This document shows positions 8,557-18,578 of a DNA stretch of 64,000 nucleotides, piece by piece (positions within the stretch are counted from its first letter, which is position 1; the number at the start of each line of letters is the position of its first letter). A program made the position numbers and the translations under genes. Below the pieces are notes generated by a model. It was not told where the DNA came from. It was given only the letters and a program-made list of their open reading frames with translations, and did no database searches. The DNA comes from Bradyrhizobium sp. Ec3.3 (GTDB lineage Bacteria; Pseudomonadota; Alphaproteobacteria; Rhizobiales; Xanthobacteraceae): assembly GCF_000472925.1 (NCBI RefSeq), contig NZ_AXAS01000011.1:124001-188000 (forward strand). Reading direction: 5' to 3'.

Positions 8557-9231
8557 ATGTCGCAAACCACGGGCCAGGCTCTGCTGTTCGACATCGACGG
8601 CACGCTCGCCGATACCGACGCGCTGCATCGCGAGGCGTTCAACCAGGTGTTTGGCCCGCGCGGTCACGTGTTCGATCATGCACGGTTTTCGAAGGAGTTG
8701 CAGGGCTTCTCCAATGTGTCGATCGGGGAGCGATTCTTGAGCGACGTGTTGCCGGAGCGGCGCGCAGCGATTCTCGACGAGAAAGAGCACATCTTCCGCA
8801 CGCTGGTGGCCGGGCAGATCAAGCCGGTACCGGGCCTGATGGCGCTGCTCGACAAGGCGGACGCGACGGGCGTTCCCATGGTCGCCGTCACCAATGCACC
8901 GCGACTGAATGCGGAGATGCTGCTGTCGGGGCTCGGCATCATGGATCGCTTCAAGGCGATCGTGATCGGCGACGAACTGCCGCACGGCAAGCCGCATCCG
9001 CTGCCTTATCTGGAAGGGCTGCGCTTCGCCGGTGCCGCCGCCCATGCCTCGATCGCGTTCGAGGATTCCCGCTCCGGAATTCAATCGGCCTCGGCCGCGG
9101 GCATACCGACGATCGGCATGCGGACCTCGCTCAGTCACGACGATCTTGTCGCTGCCGGCGCCGTCGCCTCGGCCCGCGCTTACGATGATGACGCCCTGAT
9201 GAAGCTTGTCGCGGCCGCCATGAAGTGGTGA
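8557..9231 (+). CDS. HAD-superfamily phosphatase (beta-phosphoglucomutase/phosphatase-like)
   Basis: This 224-residue HAD subfamily IA hydrolase has motif I at DIDGTLADTD (residues 10-19, nucleophile Asp plus acid/base Asp two later), motif II at VAVTNAPR, the motif III Lys in HGKPHP and motif IV at FEDSRSGIQSA. It probably dephosphorylates a small sugar phosphate; the helical cap between motifs I and II determines the substrate and cannot be read here. The ATG at 8557 has GAAGAGGAA upstream. Its closeness to glpR/glpD allows, but does not show, a role with glycerol-derived phosphates. Confidence 0.9.
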   Translation: MSQTTGQALLFDIDGTLADTDALHREAFNQVFGPRGHVFDHARFSKELQGFSNVSIGERFLSDVLPERRAAILDEKEHIFRTLVAGQIKPVPGLMALLDKADATGVPMVAVTNAPRLNAEMLLSGLGIMDRFKAIVIGDELPHGKPHPLPYLEGLRFAGAAAHASIAFEDSRSGIQSASAAGIPTIGMRTSLSHDDLVAAGAVASARAYDDDALMKLVAAAMKW

Positions 9232-9304
9232 GGGCAGGGCGCCGGCGCGCCGTCGTTAACTTTACCGCGCTCTCTCGTTGACCTCGGCGTCGAACCGCCG
9301 CACC

Positions 9305-10183
9305 ATGCAGAACTCTGATGTGAGGTTGCCGCCCGTGACCGGATTGACCCATCGCCAGGCCGAAATCCTCAACATCGCCCGCGCCTCGGGCCGGGTGATG
9401 GTCGAAGAGCTCGCGCGCCGTTTCGAGGTTTCGGCGCAGACCATCCGGAAAGATCTCAACGATCTCTGCGAGCGCCGCTCGCTGACCCGGATCCATGGCG
9501 GCGCTATCATCGCCTCGGGCGTCGAAAACCTCGCCTACGAGGCGCGGCGCTTCGTCGCCGCCGACGAGAAGAAGGCGATCGGCGCTGCGGCCGCCTCGCT
9601 GATCCCGAACGGCTGCTCGCTCTTCATCAACATCGGCACCACGACGGAAGAGGTCGCAAGCGCGCTGACCTCGCACGAGGACCTGCTCGTCATCACCAAC
9701 AACCTCAACGTCGCGATGCTGCTCTATCGCCATCCCCGCATCGAGGTGGTGGTCGCCGGCGGCACGGTGCGGCGCGCCGACGGTGCGGTGGTCGGCTCGA
9801 CCGCGACGCAGCTGATCGGCCAGTTCAAGGTCGACTACGCCATCATCGGTGCGTCCGCGATCGATGAAGAAGGCGCGCTGCTCGACTTCGACTATCGCGA
9901 GGTGCAGGTCGCGCAGGCGATCATCGCGAATGCGCGCAGCGTGATGCTGGTCGCCGATTCAACAAAGCTCCGCCGCAGCGCGCCGGTGCGCATCGCCCAT
10001 ATCAGCCAGATCCAGACCTTCGTTACCGACCAGGAACTGCCCGAGCGTCTCGCCACGATCTGCCACAGCAAGGGCATCGAGGTGGTCGAGGCGATGCCGA
10101 AAGGCTCCCCCGAGGACGACGCTGCAACGGAGCCCACTCAGGATTCCGCGCCCGAAGCGGCGCCGGTGGTGCGGTTGAGGTAG
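9305..10183 (+). CDS. glpR: DeoR-family repressor of glycerol-3-phosphate metabolism
   Basis: This is a 292-residue DeoR-family regulator. Residues 14-65 form the HTH (HRQAEILNIARASGRVMVEE, then LARRFEVSAQTIRKDLNDL and the IHGGAI wing). The C-terminal sugar-phosphate-sensing domain carries the family patterns NIGTTTEEVA, VITNNLNVA and DYAIIGASAIDEEG. Its position just upstream of glpD and the glycerol ABC genes identifies it as GlpR, which in the family releases DNA on binding glycerol-3-phosphate. The ATG at 9305 was preferred to an in-frame start at 9278 because it leaves the usual short arm. The C-terminal tail beyond residue 265 is acidic and unusual in length. Confidence 0.92.
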   Translation: MQNSDVRLPPVTGLTHRQAEILNIARASGRVMVEELARRFEVSAQTIRKDLNDLCERRSLTRIHGGAIIASGVENLAYEARRFVAADEKKAIGAAAASLIPNGCSLFINIGTTTEEVASALTSHEDLLVITNNLNVAMLLYRHPRIEVVVAGGTVRRADGAVVGSTATQLIGQFKVDYAIIGASAIDEEGALLDFDYREVQVAQAIIANARSVMLVADSTKLRRSAPVRIAHISQIQTFVTDQELPERLATICHSKGIEVVEAMPKGSPEDDAATEPTQDSAPEAAPVVRLR

Positions 10184-10202
10184 CGGGCCGATGCTTCCGC
10201 AT

Positions 10203-10289
10203 CGTCACGGCCGGGCTGGTCCCGGCCATCCACGCCTAGCCCCGTGGCACAAAGAAACGTGGATGCCCGGGACAAGCCCGGGCATGACG
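10203..10289. repeat. palindromic intergenic repeat, family D
   Basis: CGTCACGGCCGGGCTGGTCCCGGCC and GGATGCCCGGGACAAGCCC form two hairpins whose outer ends (TCGTCA/TGACGA) also pair. It fills the first half of the 305-base gap between glpR and glpD; the second half holds the putative operator. Confidence 0.75.
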
Positions 10290-10395
10290 ATCTCTTTTGG
10301 ATGGTCCATGTGAGCCGACCCAAGGGAGGGTACTGCCCACCGTTTCATCCTGTTGCCCAGCAAAAATCACCGGTTTGCCCACGAAAAAAGTTCCA

Positions 10396-10454
10396 TTTTC
10401 GCTTTCTTTCGCCTTGCTTTCGTTTTCGGTTCTGATCTAATCGAAAGCGAAAGC
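10396..10454 (+). promoter_or_regulatory. candidate GlpR operator/promoter upstream of glpD
   Basis: The tract is built from TTTCG units. GCTTTCGTTTTCG at 10416-10428 is mirrored with one mismatch by CGAAAGCGAAAGC at 10442-10454, and a third TTTCGCTTTCTTTCG lies at 10397-10411. TTGCTT (10414-10419) and TCTAAT (10436-10441), 16 bases apart, could be the promoter, placing the palindrome across it. TTTCG-rich boxes are what I recall for GlpR sites in several proteobacteria. Binding is inferred. Confidence 0.6.
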
Positions 10455-10488
10455 AAAATCGCCTAAGCGAATGGGCGATCGCCGGGGG

Positions 10489-12039
10489 ATGCGTCAGTTG
10501 GAGCGTGTTTTCGACCTCGCCATCATTGGAGGCGGTGTTAACGGTTGCGGCATCGCGCGCGATGCGGTCGGCCGGGGCAACACGGTTTTCCTGTGCGAAA
10601 TGAACGACCTGGCTAGCGGGACGTCGTCCTGGTCGACCAAGCTCGTGCACGGCGGCCTGCGCTATCTCGAATATTACGAATTCCGCCTTGTCCGCGAAGC
10701 GTTGATCGAGCGCGAGATCCTCTGGGGCGTCGCGCCCCACATCATCCGTCCCCTTCGTTTCGTTTTGCCGCATCACGCCGGCCTGCGCCCGGCCTGGCTG
10801 CTCCGCCTGGGCCTTTTCCTCTACGATCATATCGGTGGCCGCCATCTGTTGCCGGCAACCCGTTCGGTCGATCTGACCAAGGACGAAGTCGGCCGTCCGC
10901 TGATCCCGAACCGCTATTCGCGCGCTTTCGAATATTCCGACTGCTTCGTCGATGACGCCCGCCTCGTCGTGCTCAATGCGCGCGATGCCGCCGACAAGGG
11001 CGCCGACATCCGTACCCGCACCCGCGCCACCGAGATCCGCCAGTCCGACGGCGTATGGACCGTCGGCCTGGTCGACACCATTACCGGCGCACGCTCGACG
11101 ATCCGAGCCCGCGCGCTGGTCAATGCCGGCGGTCCCTGGGTCGAGGACGTGCTCGGGCGCGGCGCCGGCGTGAACGCGAAGGCAAAAGTCCGCCTGGTGC
11201 AGGGCTCGCACATCGTCGTCAAAAAACTCTACGACCACGACCGCGCCTACATGTTCCAGAACGCGGACGGCCGCATCATCTTCGTCATTCCCTACCAGGA
11301 CGATTTCACGCTGATCGGCACCACCGACCGCGATTATGACGGCGACCCCGCCAAGGTGAAGGCGACGGCCGAAGAGATCCAGTATCTCTGCACCGCCGCG
11401 AGCGAATATCTCGCCAAGCCCGTGAAGGCTGAGGACGTCGTCTGGACCTATTCCGGCGTGCGCCCGCTCTATGACGATGGCGCCAGCGAAGCCAAGGCTG
11501 CGACCCGCGATTACGTGTTCGAGCTCGACACGCCCGGCGGCGCGCCGCTGCTGTCGATCTATGGCGGCAAGATCACGACCTACCGGCGTCTTGCCGAGGA
11601 GGCGCTCGAGCGTCTCGCGCCCTATTTGCGCAGCGCCAAGGCGCGCGAGGGCTGGACCGGCAAATGGCCGCTGCCCGGCGGCGACATGGACGTGTCGGCG
11701 GTCGACGCGCTGATCGCGGACCTCCAGCGCGGCTATCCCTTCCTCTCCGTCGAGCATGCCCGCCGCCTGGCGCGGGCCTATGGAACCCGCGCCATCAAGC
11801 TCCTCGGCGACGCCAAGTCGGCGGCCGATCTCGGCCAGTCCTTCGGCGCCACGCTGACGGAACGCGAGGTGCGCTATCTCATGAACAACGAATGGGCGGT
11901 GACCGCCGAGGATATCGTCTGGCGGCGCTCCAAGCTTGGCCTGCGACTAAGTGCCGATCAGATCGCGGCACTTGACGACTGGATCGCCAGCCATGCCGTG
12001 CCGCAAAGTCCCCTGCTCGAAGCGGGAGGACGCTCATGA
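10489..12039 (+). CDS. glpD: FAD-dependent glycerol-3-phosphate dehydrogenase
   Basis: This 516-residue flavoprotein oxidises glycerol-3-phosphate to dihydroxyacetone phosphate at the cytoplasmic membrane. The N-terminal FAD dinucleotide fold is clear (FDLAIIGGGVNGCGIARDA), followed by the family blocks ASGTSSWSTKLVHGGLRYLE and NADGRIIFVIPYQ, and the C-terminal helical domain. The ATG at 10489 follows GGGGG; an in-frame ATG at 10471 is possible but lacks a ribosome site. The stop overlaps the start of glpS (ATGA, 12036-12039), so dehydrogenase and importer are one operon under the TTTCG-rich region upstream. Confidence 0.96.
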   Translation: MRQLERVFDLAIIGGGVNGCGIARDAVGRGNTVFLCEMNDLASGTSSWSTKLVHGGLRYLEYYEFRLVREALIEREILWGVAPHIIRPLRFVLPHHAGLRPAWLLRLGLFLYDHIGGRHLLPATRSVDLTKDEVGRPLIPNRYSRAFEYSDCFVDDARLVVLNARDAADKGADIRTRTRATEIRQSDGVWTVGLVDTITGARSTIRARALVNAGGPWVEDVLGRGAGVNAKAKVRLVQGSHIVVKKLYDHDRAYMFQNADGRIIFVIPYQDDFTLIGTTDRDYDGDPAKVKATAEEIQYLCTAASEYLAKPVKAEDVVWTYSGVRPLYDDGASEAKAATRDYVFELDTPGGAPLLSIYGGKITTYRRLAEEALERLAPYLRSAKAREGWTGKWPLPGGDMDVSAVDALIADLQRGYPFLSVEHARRLARAYGTRAIKLLGDAKSAADLGQSFGATLTEREVRYLMNNEWAVTAEDIVWRRSKLGLRLSADQIAALDDWIASHAVPQSPLLEAGGRS

Positions 12040-13121
12040 CCGTCACACTGGATCACGTCAGCCGTTCCGTGGACGGCGTTCCGCACATCAGCGACGTCTC
12101 GCTGACGCTCGACGGTGGCACGCTCAACGTGCTGCTCGGGCCGACGCTGTCGGGCAAGACCTCGATCATGCGGCTGCTCGCAGGCCTCGACAAGCCGACC
12201 ACGGGCAGGGTGCTCGTCAACGGCAAGGACGTCACCGGCATCGACGTGCGCCAGCGCTCGGTGGCGATGGTCTACCAGCAGTTCATCAACTACCCCTCGC
12301 TCACGGTCTATGAGAACATTGCCTCGCCGCTGCGCGTGCAGGGCAAGCCGCGCGAGGAAATCGAGAAGCGCGTCGCGGAGGCCGCAAGGCTGTTGCGGCT
12401 CGAGCCGTTCCTGAAGCGCACGCCGCTCCAGCTTTCCGGCGGCCAGCAGCAGCGCACCGCGATCGCGCGCGCGCTTGTGAAGGGCGCCGATCTCGTGCTG
12501 CTCGACGAGCCGCTCGCCAATCTCGACTACAAGCTCCGCGAGGAGCTGCGCGCCGAGCTGCCGCGCATCTTCGAGGCCTCGGGTGCGATCTTCGTCTATG
12601 CGACAACGGAGCCGTCCGAAGCGCTGCTGCTCGGTGGCAACACCGTCTGCATGTGGGAGGGTCGTGCGCTCCAGATGGGCGAGACCTCCAACGTCTACCG
12701 CCGCCCGCAGACGCTCCGCGTTGCGCAGGTATTTTCGGACCCGCCGCTCAATCTGGTCGGCATCGAGAAGAAGAACGGGCAGGTCGCATATGCCGGCGGC
12801 AGCTTGGCGCCGGCCTCCGGCCTTTACGCCGGACTCGCCGACGGACCCTATCGCGTCGGCTTCCGCGCCCACCAGCTCGGGCTCGCCAATGGCCAGACCG
12901 ATCGCCACGCCTTCCACGCCACAGTGACGGTGACCGAGATCACCGGTTCGGAGAGTTTCGTGCATTTGACCCGCGACGGATCGAACTGGGTTGCGGTGCT
13001 GCACGGCGTGCACGAGTTCGAGCCCGGCCAGACGCTCGATGCCGTGCTCGATCCGCAGGATGTCTTCGTGTTCGACGCGGCCGACCGCCTGGTCGCCGCG
13101 CCCAGCTCCATAAATACGTGA
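12036..13121 (+). CDS. glpS: glycerol ABC importer, ATPase subunit with altered Walker A and H-loop
   Basis: This 361-residue MalK/UgpC-type ATPase has an N-terminal nucleotide-binding domain and a C-terminal OB regulatory domain. The signature LSGGQ (133-137), Walker B ending in E158 and D-loop ANLD are canonical. The Walker A at 35-42 reads GPTLSGKT, with Leu where the second conserved Gly should be, and the switch His is replaced by Thr191 (YATTEPSEAL). Its partner GlpT has the opposite defects. In Rhizobium leguminosarum the homologous glpSTPQUV operon imports glycerol. Its ATG overlaps the glpD stop and has GGGAGGA upstream. Confidence 0.92.
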   Translation: MTVTLDHVSRSVDGVPHISDVSLTLDGGTLNVLLGPTLSGKTSIMRLLAGLDKPTTGRVLVNGKDVTGIDVRQRSVAMVYQQFINYPSLTVYENIASPLRVQGKPREEIEKRVAEAARLLRLEPFLKRTPLQLSGGQQQRTAIARALVKGADLVLLDEPLANLDYKLREELRAELPRIFEASGAIFVYATTEPSEALLLGGNTVCMWEGRALQMGETSNVYRRPQTLRVAQVFSDPPLNLVGIEKKNGQVAYAGGSLAPASGLYAGLADGPYRVGFRAHQLGLANGQTDRHAFHATVTVTEITGSESFVHLTRDGSNWVAVLHGVHEFEPGQTLDAVLDPQDVFVFDAADRLVAAPSSINT

Positions 13122-13133
13122 GGGAGGTGCGCC

Positions 13134-14218
13134 ATGGCCCGCATTGACCTCGTCGATCTCGCGCACTCCTACGGCGGCAATGATGCGCCGGCCGAAAGCT
13201 TTGCGCTGAAGCCGGTGACCATGACCTGGCGGCAAGGCGGCGCCTATGCGCTGCTCGGGCCCTCAGGCTGCGGCAAGACCACGCTGCTCAACGTCATCTC
13301 CGGCATCATCACGCCCTCGCGTGGAAAAATCCTGTTCGACGGCAAGGACATCACACCGCTGTCAACCCAGAAGCGCAACATCGCGCAGGTGTTCCAGTTT
13401 CCGGTGATCTACGACACCATGACGGTGGGGGAGAACCTGGCGTTTCCGCTGAAGAACCGCGGCGTGCCGAAGGCTGATATCGACAAGCGCGTGACCCAGA
13501 TCGGCCGCCTGCTTGACCTCGAGCCATATCTGAACCGCAAGGCGACGCGGCTCACGGCCGACGCCAAGCAGAAGATCTCGCTCGGCCGGGGCCTCGTGCG
13601 CAACGACGTCGCCGCCGTGCTGTTCGACGAACCGCTGACGGTGATCGATCCCGAGCTGAAGTGGCAGCTGCGCTCGAAGCTGAAGGCACTGCATCGTGAG
13701 CTCGATCTCACGATGATCTACGTCACCCACGACCAGACCGAAGCACTGACCTTTGCCGACACCGTGGTGGTGATGCATGACGGCCGCGTGGTGCAGAGCG
13801 GTACACCGGCGGAGCTGTTCGATAAGCCCGCGCATACCTTCGTCGGTTACTTCATCGGCTCGCCCGGCATGAACATCATGCCTGCGGAGGTGAAGGGCCG
13901 CGAGGCGCGGATCGACGGCCACGTCATCGCGCTCAACCGCAGCTACGACCATCTGCCCGCTGGGGCCAAGATCGAGATCGGGGTGCGGCCGGAATTCGTC
14001 GACGTGGTCGCGCCGGCTCCCGGGCTGCTCACCTCGAAGATCGACCGGATCGATGATCTCGGCCGCATCCGCTTCGCCCGCGTGCGCGTCGGCGATGCCA
14101 AGCTCGCTGCCCGCGCGCCGGGCGGTTTCACCAGCTCCGACGGCTCCGCCGGACTGAAATTCGATCCGTCGCATGTCCACGTCTATGCGGACAGCCTTCT
14201 GGTGGAAGGAGCCGCCTG

Positions 14219-14219
<1 letters not shown>
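13134..14219 (+). CDS. glpT: glycerol ABC importer, ATPase subunit with altered signature motif
   Basis: This is a 361-residue MalK-type ATPase. Walker A GPSGCGKT (42-49, K48), Walker B LFDE (E166) and switch His199 (YVTHDQTEAL) are canonical. The ABC signature, however, reads LTADA (140-144, followed by KQKISLGRGL) in place of LSGGQ, and the D-loop is TVID instead of SNLD. The C-terminal OB domain is present (EIGVRPEFVDV). The start has GGGAGG upstream, 12 bases after glpS. The stop overlaps the glpP start by one base. The name follows the rhizobial glycerol operon and should not be confused with the enteric GlpT antiporter. Confidence 0.92.
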
Positions 14220-15192
<973 letters not shown>

Positions 15193-15193
<1 letters not shown>

Positions 15194-15999
15194 TGCACTC
15201 GATCCCCGGCCGACGCGTCATCATGGCGCTGTTCCTGATCTTCCTGCTGTTGCCGATCTACTGGCTCGTCAACATGAGCTTCAAGACCAACAGCGAGATC
15301 GTGTCGACGATGACGCTGTGGCCGCACACTCCGACGCTGCAGCACTACAAGCGCATCTTCACCGACGAGAGCTGGTATTCCGGCTACATCAACTCGCTGG
15401 AATACGTCGTCCTGAACACCATCATCTCGATTACCGTGGCCTTGCCGGCGGCCTACGCCTTCTCGCGCTATCGGTTCCTCGGCGACAAGCACCTGTTCTT
15501 CTGGCTGTTGTCGAACCGCATGGCGCCTGCTGCGGTCTACGCGCTGCCGTTCTTCAACCTCTATTCGGCGATCGGCCTGTTCGATACGCCGTGGGCGGTT
15601 GCGCTCGCGCACTGCATCTTCAACGTGCCGCTCGCGGTGTGGATCCTCGAAGGCTTCGTGTCCGGCGTGCCGCGCGAGATCGACGAGACGGCGTTCCTCG
15701 ACGGCTATTCCTTCCCGCGATTCTTCGTGAAGATCCTGATCCCGCTGATCGCAAGCGGCATCGGCGTCGCCGCTTTCTTCTGCTTCATGTTCTCCTGGGT
15801 CGAGCTCCTGCTCGCGCGCACGCTGACCTCGGTGCAGGCAAAGCCCATCGCGGCGATCATGACGCGCACGGTGTCCGCGGCCGGCATGGACTGGGGGCTG
15901 CTGGCTGCCGCCGGCGTGCTCACCATCATTCCGGGCGCGCTCGTGATCTGGTTCGTCCGCAACTATATCGCGCGTGGTTTCGCGCTCGGCCGGGTGTAA
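15193..15999 (+). CDS. glpQ: glycerol ABC importer, permease 2
   Basis: This 268-residue MalG/UgpE-type permease has six TM segments. The EAA loop reads EIDETAFLDGYSFPRFFVKI (about residues 162-181), with FLDGYS in place of the more common RIDGAS. AAGGAG precedes the ATG, which overlaps the glpP stop. It pairs with GlpP to form the translocation pore. It is followed after 10 bases by the small membrane protein gene glpU with its own AAGGAGG site. Confidence 0.93.
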
Positions 16000-16009
16000 G
16001 GAGGCGACC

Positions 16010-16339
16010 ATGGAATCCATCGCATGGATGGCCTGGACGATACCAACCGCGATCTTCTTCGCCGCGCTCGCCTGCACGCTCGCGGTGATGACGTGTCTCG
16101 CCGCGGTCTATCCCGAGGCGGAGCGCCTCGGGGTCCTGCGCATTCCGACCACGCGCGGCGATCGCCTGTTCATCTCGCTGATCGCGGCTGCCGTCATCCA
16201 TCTCGCGTGGATCGGCCTCGTCGGGACCGACACCATCGGAACGCTGCCGATCGGCGAGGAGGGGTTTGAATTGTCGAGCCTGTGGCTCGCATCAGGAATT
16301 TCGCTTGTCACGGCCGCGCTCATATTCCGCACGGTCTGA
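16010..16339 (+). CDS. glpU: small membrane protein of the glycerol operon (DUF2160)
   Basis: This 109-residue protein has three hydrophobic segments (about residues 8-30, 55-72 and 85-105). Its length and pattern match the DUF2160 family, which sits in rhizobial glycerol ABC operons and is named GlpU in R. leguminosarum. Its job is not settled; an accessory membrane subunit of the importer is the natural guess. The ATG at 16010 has a strong AAGGAGG site seven bases upstream. An upstream in-frame GTG at 15974 lies inside glpQ and is rejected. Confidence 0.88.
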   Translation: MESIAWMAWTIPTAIFFAALACTLAVMTCLAAVYPEAERLGVLRIPTTRGDRLFISLIAAAVIHLAWIGLVGTDTIGTLPIGEEGFELSSLWLASGISLVTAALIFRTV

Positions 16340-16411
16340 AGCTCGCGAAGAAGACCAGATCCGGGGTCAACCCGGGCCTGTTAGAGTTTGTCGCTGCAAC
16401 GGAGGAACAAC

Positions 16412-18208
16412 ATGCGACAGTTTAGGAGAAGGAAAGGTCCATTGACCAAGATCAGCTTTCTGACGGTATCAAGTGCCGCAGCTATCATTGCGGCTGCATT
16501 CGCGACCTCGGCGCCGGTTCGCGCCGCCGATGACGCCACGATCCAGAAGTGGATCGCGGAATTCCAGCCCTCGACCCTGTCGAAGGACGACCAGAAGAAG
16601 GAGCTCGAGTGGTTCGCCAAGGCCGCCGAACCCTTCAAGGGCATGGAAATCAACGTCGTCTCGGAGACGATCACGACTCACGAATACGAGTCGCAGACGC
16701 TCGCCAAGGCGTTCACCGAGCTCACTGGCATCAAGCTCAAGCACGACATCATCCAGGAAGGTGACGTCGTCGAGAAGCTGCAGACCCAGATGCAGTCGGG
16801 CAAGAACGTGTACGATGGCTGGATCAACGACTCCGACCTGATCGGCACGCATTTCCGCTACGGCCAGACCATCGTGCTGTCGGATTACATGACCGGTGAG
16901 GGCAAGGACGTCACCGACCCCATGCTCGATGTCAACGACTTCATCGGCAAGTCGTTCGGCACCGCGCCGGACGGAAAGCTCTATCAGCTTCCCGACCAGC
17001 AGTTCGCGAACCTCTACTGGTTCCGCTACGACTGGTTCACCAACCCCGACTACAAGGCCAAGTTCAAGGCCAAGTATGGCTACGAGCTCGGCGTGCCCGT
17101 GAATTGGTCCGCCTATGAGGACATCGCCGAGTTCTTCACCAACGACATCAAGGAGATCAACGGCGTCAAGGTCTACGGCCATATGGACTATGGCAAGAAG
17201 GACCCCTCGCTCGGATGGCGTTTCACCGACGCCTGGCTCTCGATGGCCGGCAACGGTGACAAGGGCATTCCGAACGGTCTGCCGGTCGACGAATGGGGCA
17301 TCCGCATGGAAGGCTGCCGTCCGGTCGGCTCGAGCGTGGATCGCGGTGGCGACACCAACGGTCCGGCCTCGGTCTACGCCATCTCGAAGTATCTCGACTG
17401 GCTGAAGAAGTATGCCCCGCCGCAGGCCCAGGGCATGACCTTCTCCGAGTCGGGTCCGGTGCCGGCGCAGGGCAACATCGCCCAGCAGATCTTCTGGTAC
17501 ACCGCCTTCACCGCCGACATGGTGAAGCCGGGCATTCCCGTGATGAACGCGGACGGTACGCCGAAGTGGCGTATGGCTCCGTCTCCGCACGGCTCGTACT
17601 GGAAGGAAGGCATGAAGCTCGGCTACCAGGACGCCGGCTCGCTCACGCTGCTGAAGTCGACCCCGGCTGACCGCCGCAAGGCGGCCTGGCTCTATCTCCA
17701 GTTCATCGTCTCCAAGTCGGTGTCGCTGAAGAAGAGCCATGTCGGTCTCACCTTCATCCGTGAATCCGACATCTGGGACAAGTCGTTCACCGAGCGTGCG
17801 CCGAAGCTTGGCGGTCTGATCGAGTTCTACCGCTCGCCCGCGCGCGTGCAGTGGACCCCGACCGGCAACAACGTGCCTGACTATCCGAAGCTCGCGCAGC
17901 TCTGGTGGCAGAACATCGGCGACGCGTCGTCGGGTGCCAAGACCGCGCAGGCCGCAATGGACTCGCTCGCTGCTGCCCAGGACGCCGTCATGGAGCGTCT
18001 TGAGAAGTCCGGCGTGCAGGGCGCCTGCGGTCCGAAGCTCCACAAGAAGGAGTCGGCCGAGTTCTGGTTCGCGAAGGCCGAGAAGGACGGCACCATCGCG
18101 CCCCAGCGCAAGCTCGCCAACGAGAAGCCGAAGGGCGAAACGATCGACTACGACACGCTGATCAAGTCGTGGCCGGCCACCCCGCCCAAGCGCGCGGAAG
18201 TGAAGTAA
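16412..18208 (+). CDS. glpV: glycerol ABC importer, periplasmic binding protein
   Basis: This 598-residue extracellular solute-binding protein is large for the family. It has a basic N-terminus, a hydrophobic core (ISFLTVSSAAAIIAAAFA) and a predicted signal cleavage after APVRA. The mature protein shows the two-lobe pattern of the MalE/UgpB cluster, with long loops rich in Trp and Tyr (LYWFRYDWF, GWRFTDAWLSMAG, QIFWYTAFTADM) that could line a polyol pocket. The ATG at 16412 has GGAGGAA upstream; an alternative at 16388 adds eight basic residues. A 72-base gap follows glpU and a strong terminator lies 29 bases after the stop, closing the operon. Confidence 0.93.
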   Translation: MRQFRRRKGPLTKISFLTVSSAAAIIAAAFATSAPVRAADDATIQKWIAEFQPSTLSKDDQKKELEWFAKAAEPFKGMEINVVSETITTHEYESQTLAKAFTELTGIKLKHDIIQEGDVVEKLQTQMQSGKNVYDGWINDSDLIGTHFRYGQTIVLSDYMTGEGKDVTDPMLDVNDFIGKSFGTAPDGKLYQLPDQQFANLYWFRYDWFTNPDYKAKFKAKYGYELGVPVNWSAYEDIAEFFTNDIKEINGVKVYGHMDYGKKDPSLGWRFTDAWLSMAGNGDKGIPNGLPVDEWGIRMEGCRPVGSSVDRGGDTNGPASVYAISKYLDWLKKYAPPQAQGMTFSESGPVPAQGNIAQQIFWYTAFTADMVKPGIPVMNADGTPKWRMAPSPHGSYWKEGMKLGYQDAGSLTLLKSTPADRRKAAWLYLQFIVSKSVSLKKSHVGLTFIRESDIWDKSFTERAPKLGGLIEFYRSPARVQWTPTGNNVPDYPKLAQLWWQNIGDASSGAKTAQAAMDSLAAAQDAVMERLEKSGVQGACGPKLHKKESAEFWFAKAEKDGTIAPQRKLANEKPKGETIDYDTLIKSWPATPPKRAEVK

Positions 18209-18236
18209 GCCTCGCGCATCACGTCATCCAACATGA

Positions 18237-18266
18237 AAGGCCGGGAGCGATCCCGGCCTTTTCTTT
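18237..18266 (+). terminator. rho-independent terminator after glpV
   Basis: AAGGCCGGGA (18237-18246), loop GCGA, TCCCGGCCTT (18251-18260), then TTCTTTT: a perfect 10-base stem with a T-rich tail. A near-identical stem ends the next cluster at 27033. Confidence 0.93.
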
Positions 18267-18324
18267 TGCGGCGTGCGCTGCGCTCGCGATGCGGTGTGCG
18301 CATTGAAGCGCATTGCCTCCCCAT

Positions 18325-18445
18325 CGTCGTCCTGGCGAAAGCCAGGACCCATTACCCCGACCGCCGGTGTGGCGCGATGCTCGGACCACGCGCCTGCCCA
18401 TTTCCACAACCGGTGGTTATGGGTCCTGGCTTTCGCCAGGACGAC
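18325..18445. repeat. palindromic intergenic repeat, family A, copy 2
   Basis: CGTCGTCCTGGCGAAAGCCAG is mirrored by CTGGCTTTCGCCAGGACGAC about 80 bases on. Together with the glpV terminator and the operator at 18498 it accounts for most of the 370-base gap 18209-18578. Confidence 0.9.
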
Positions 18446-18497
18446 CCCGGGAGACACCCGCTTGACTCCGCCCGGCCTCAAATCCATGATCAGCATA

Positions 18498-18518
18498 ATG
18501 CGATTGAAGTAATCGCAT
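18498..18518 (+). promoter_or_regulatory. perfect inverted repeat, candidate operator for the hydroxyacid cluster
   Basis: ATGCGATT (18498-18505) and AATCGCAT (18511-18518) are exact reverse complements around a 5-base spacer. The site lies 60 bases before the first gene of the cluster and is followed by an AT-rich stretch. The IclR-type regulator in the same cluster is the obvious candidate ligand; this is inference. Confidence 0.6.
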
Positions 18519-18578
18519 AACAATTAAAGTCAAACAGGCGGTCGGGGCCACTGGCGGTCCCATCCGGGAGGCCGGTTG

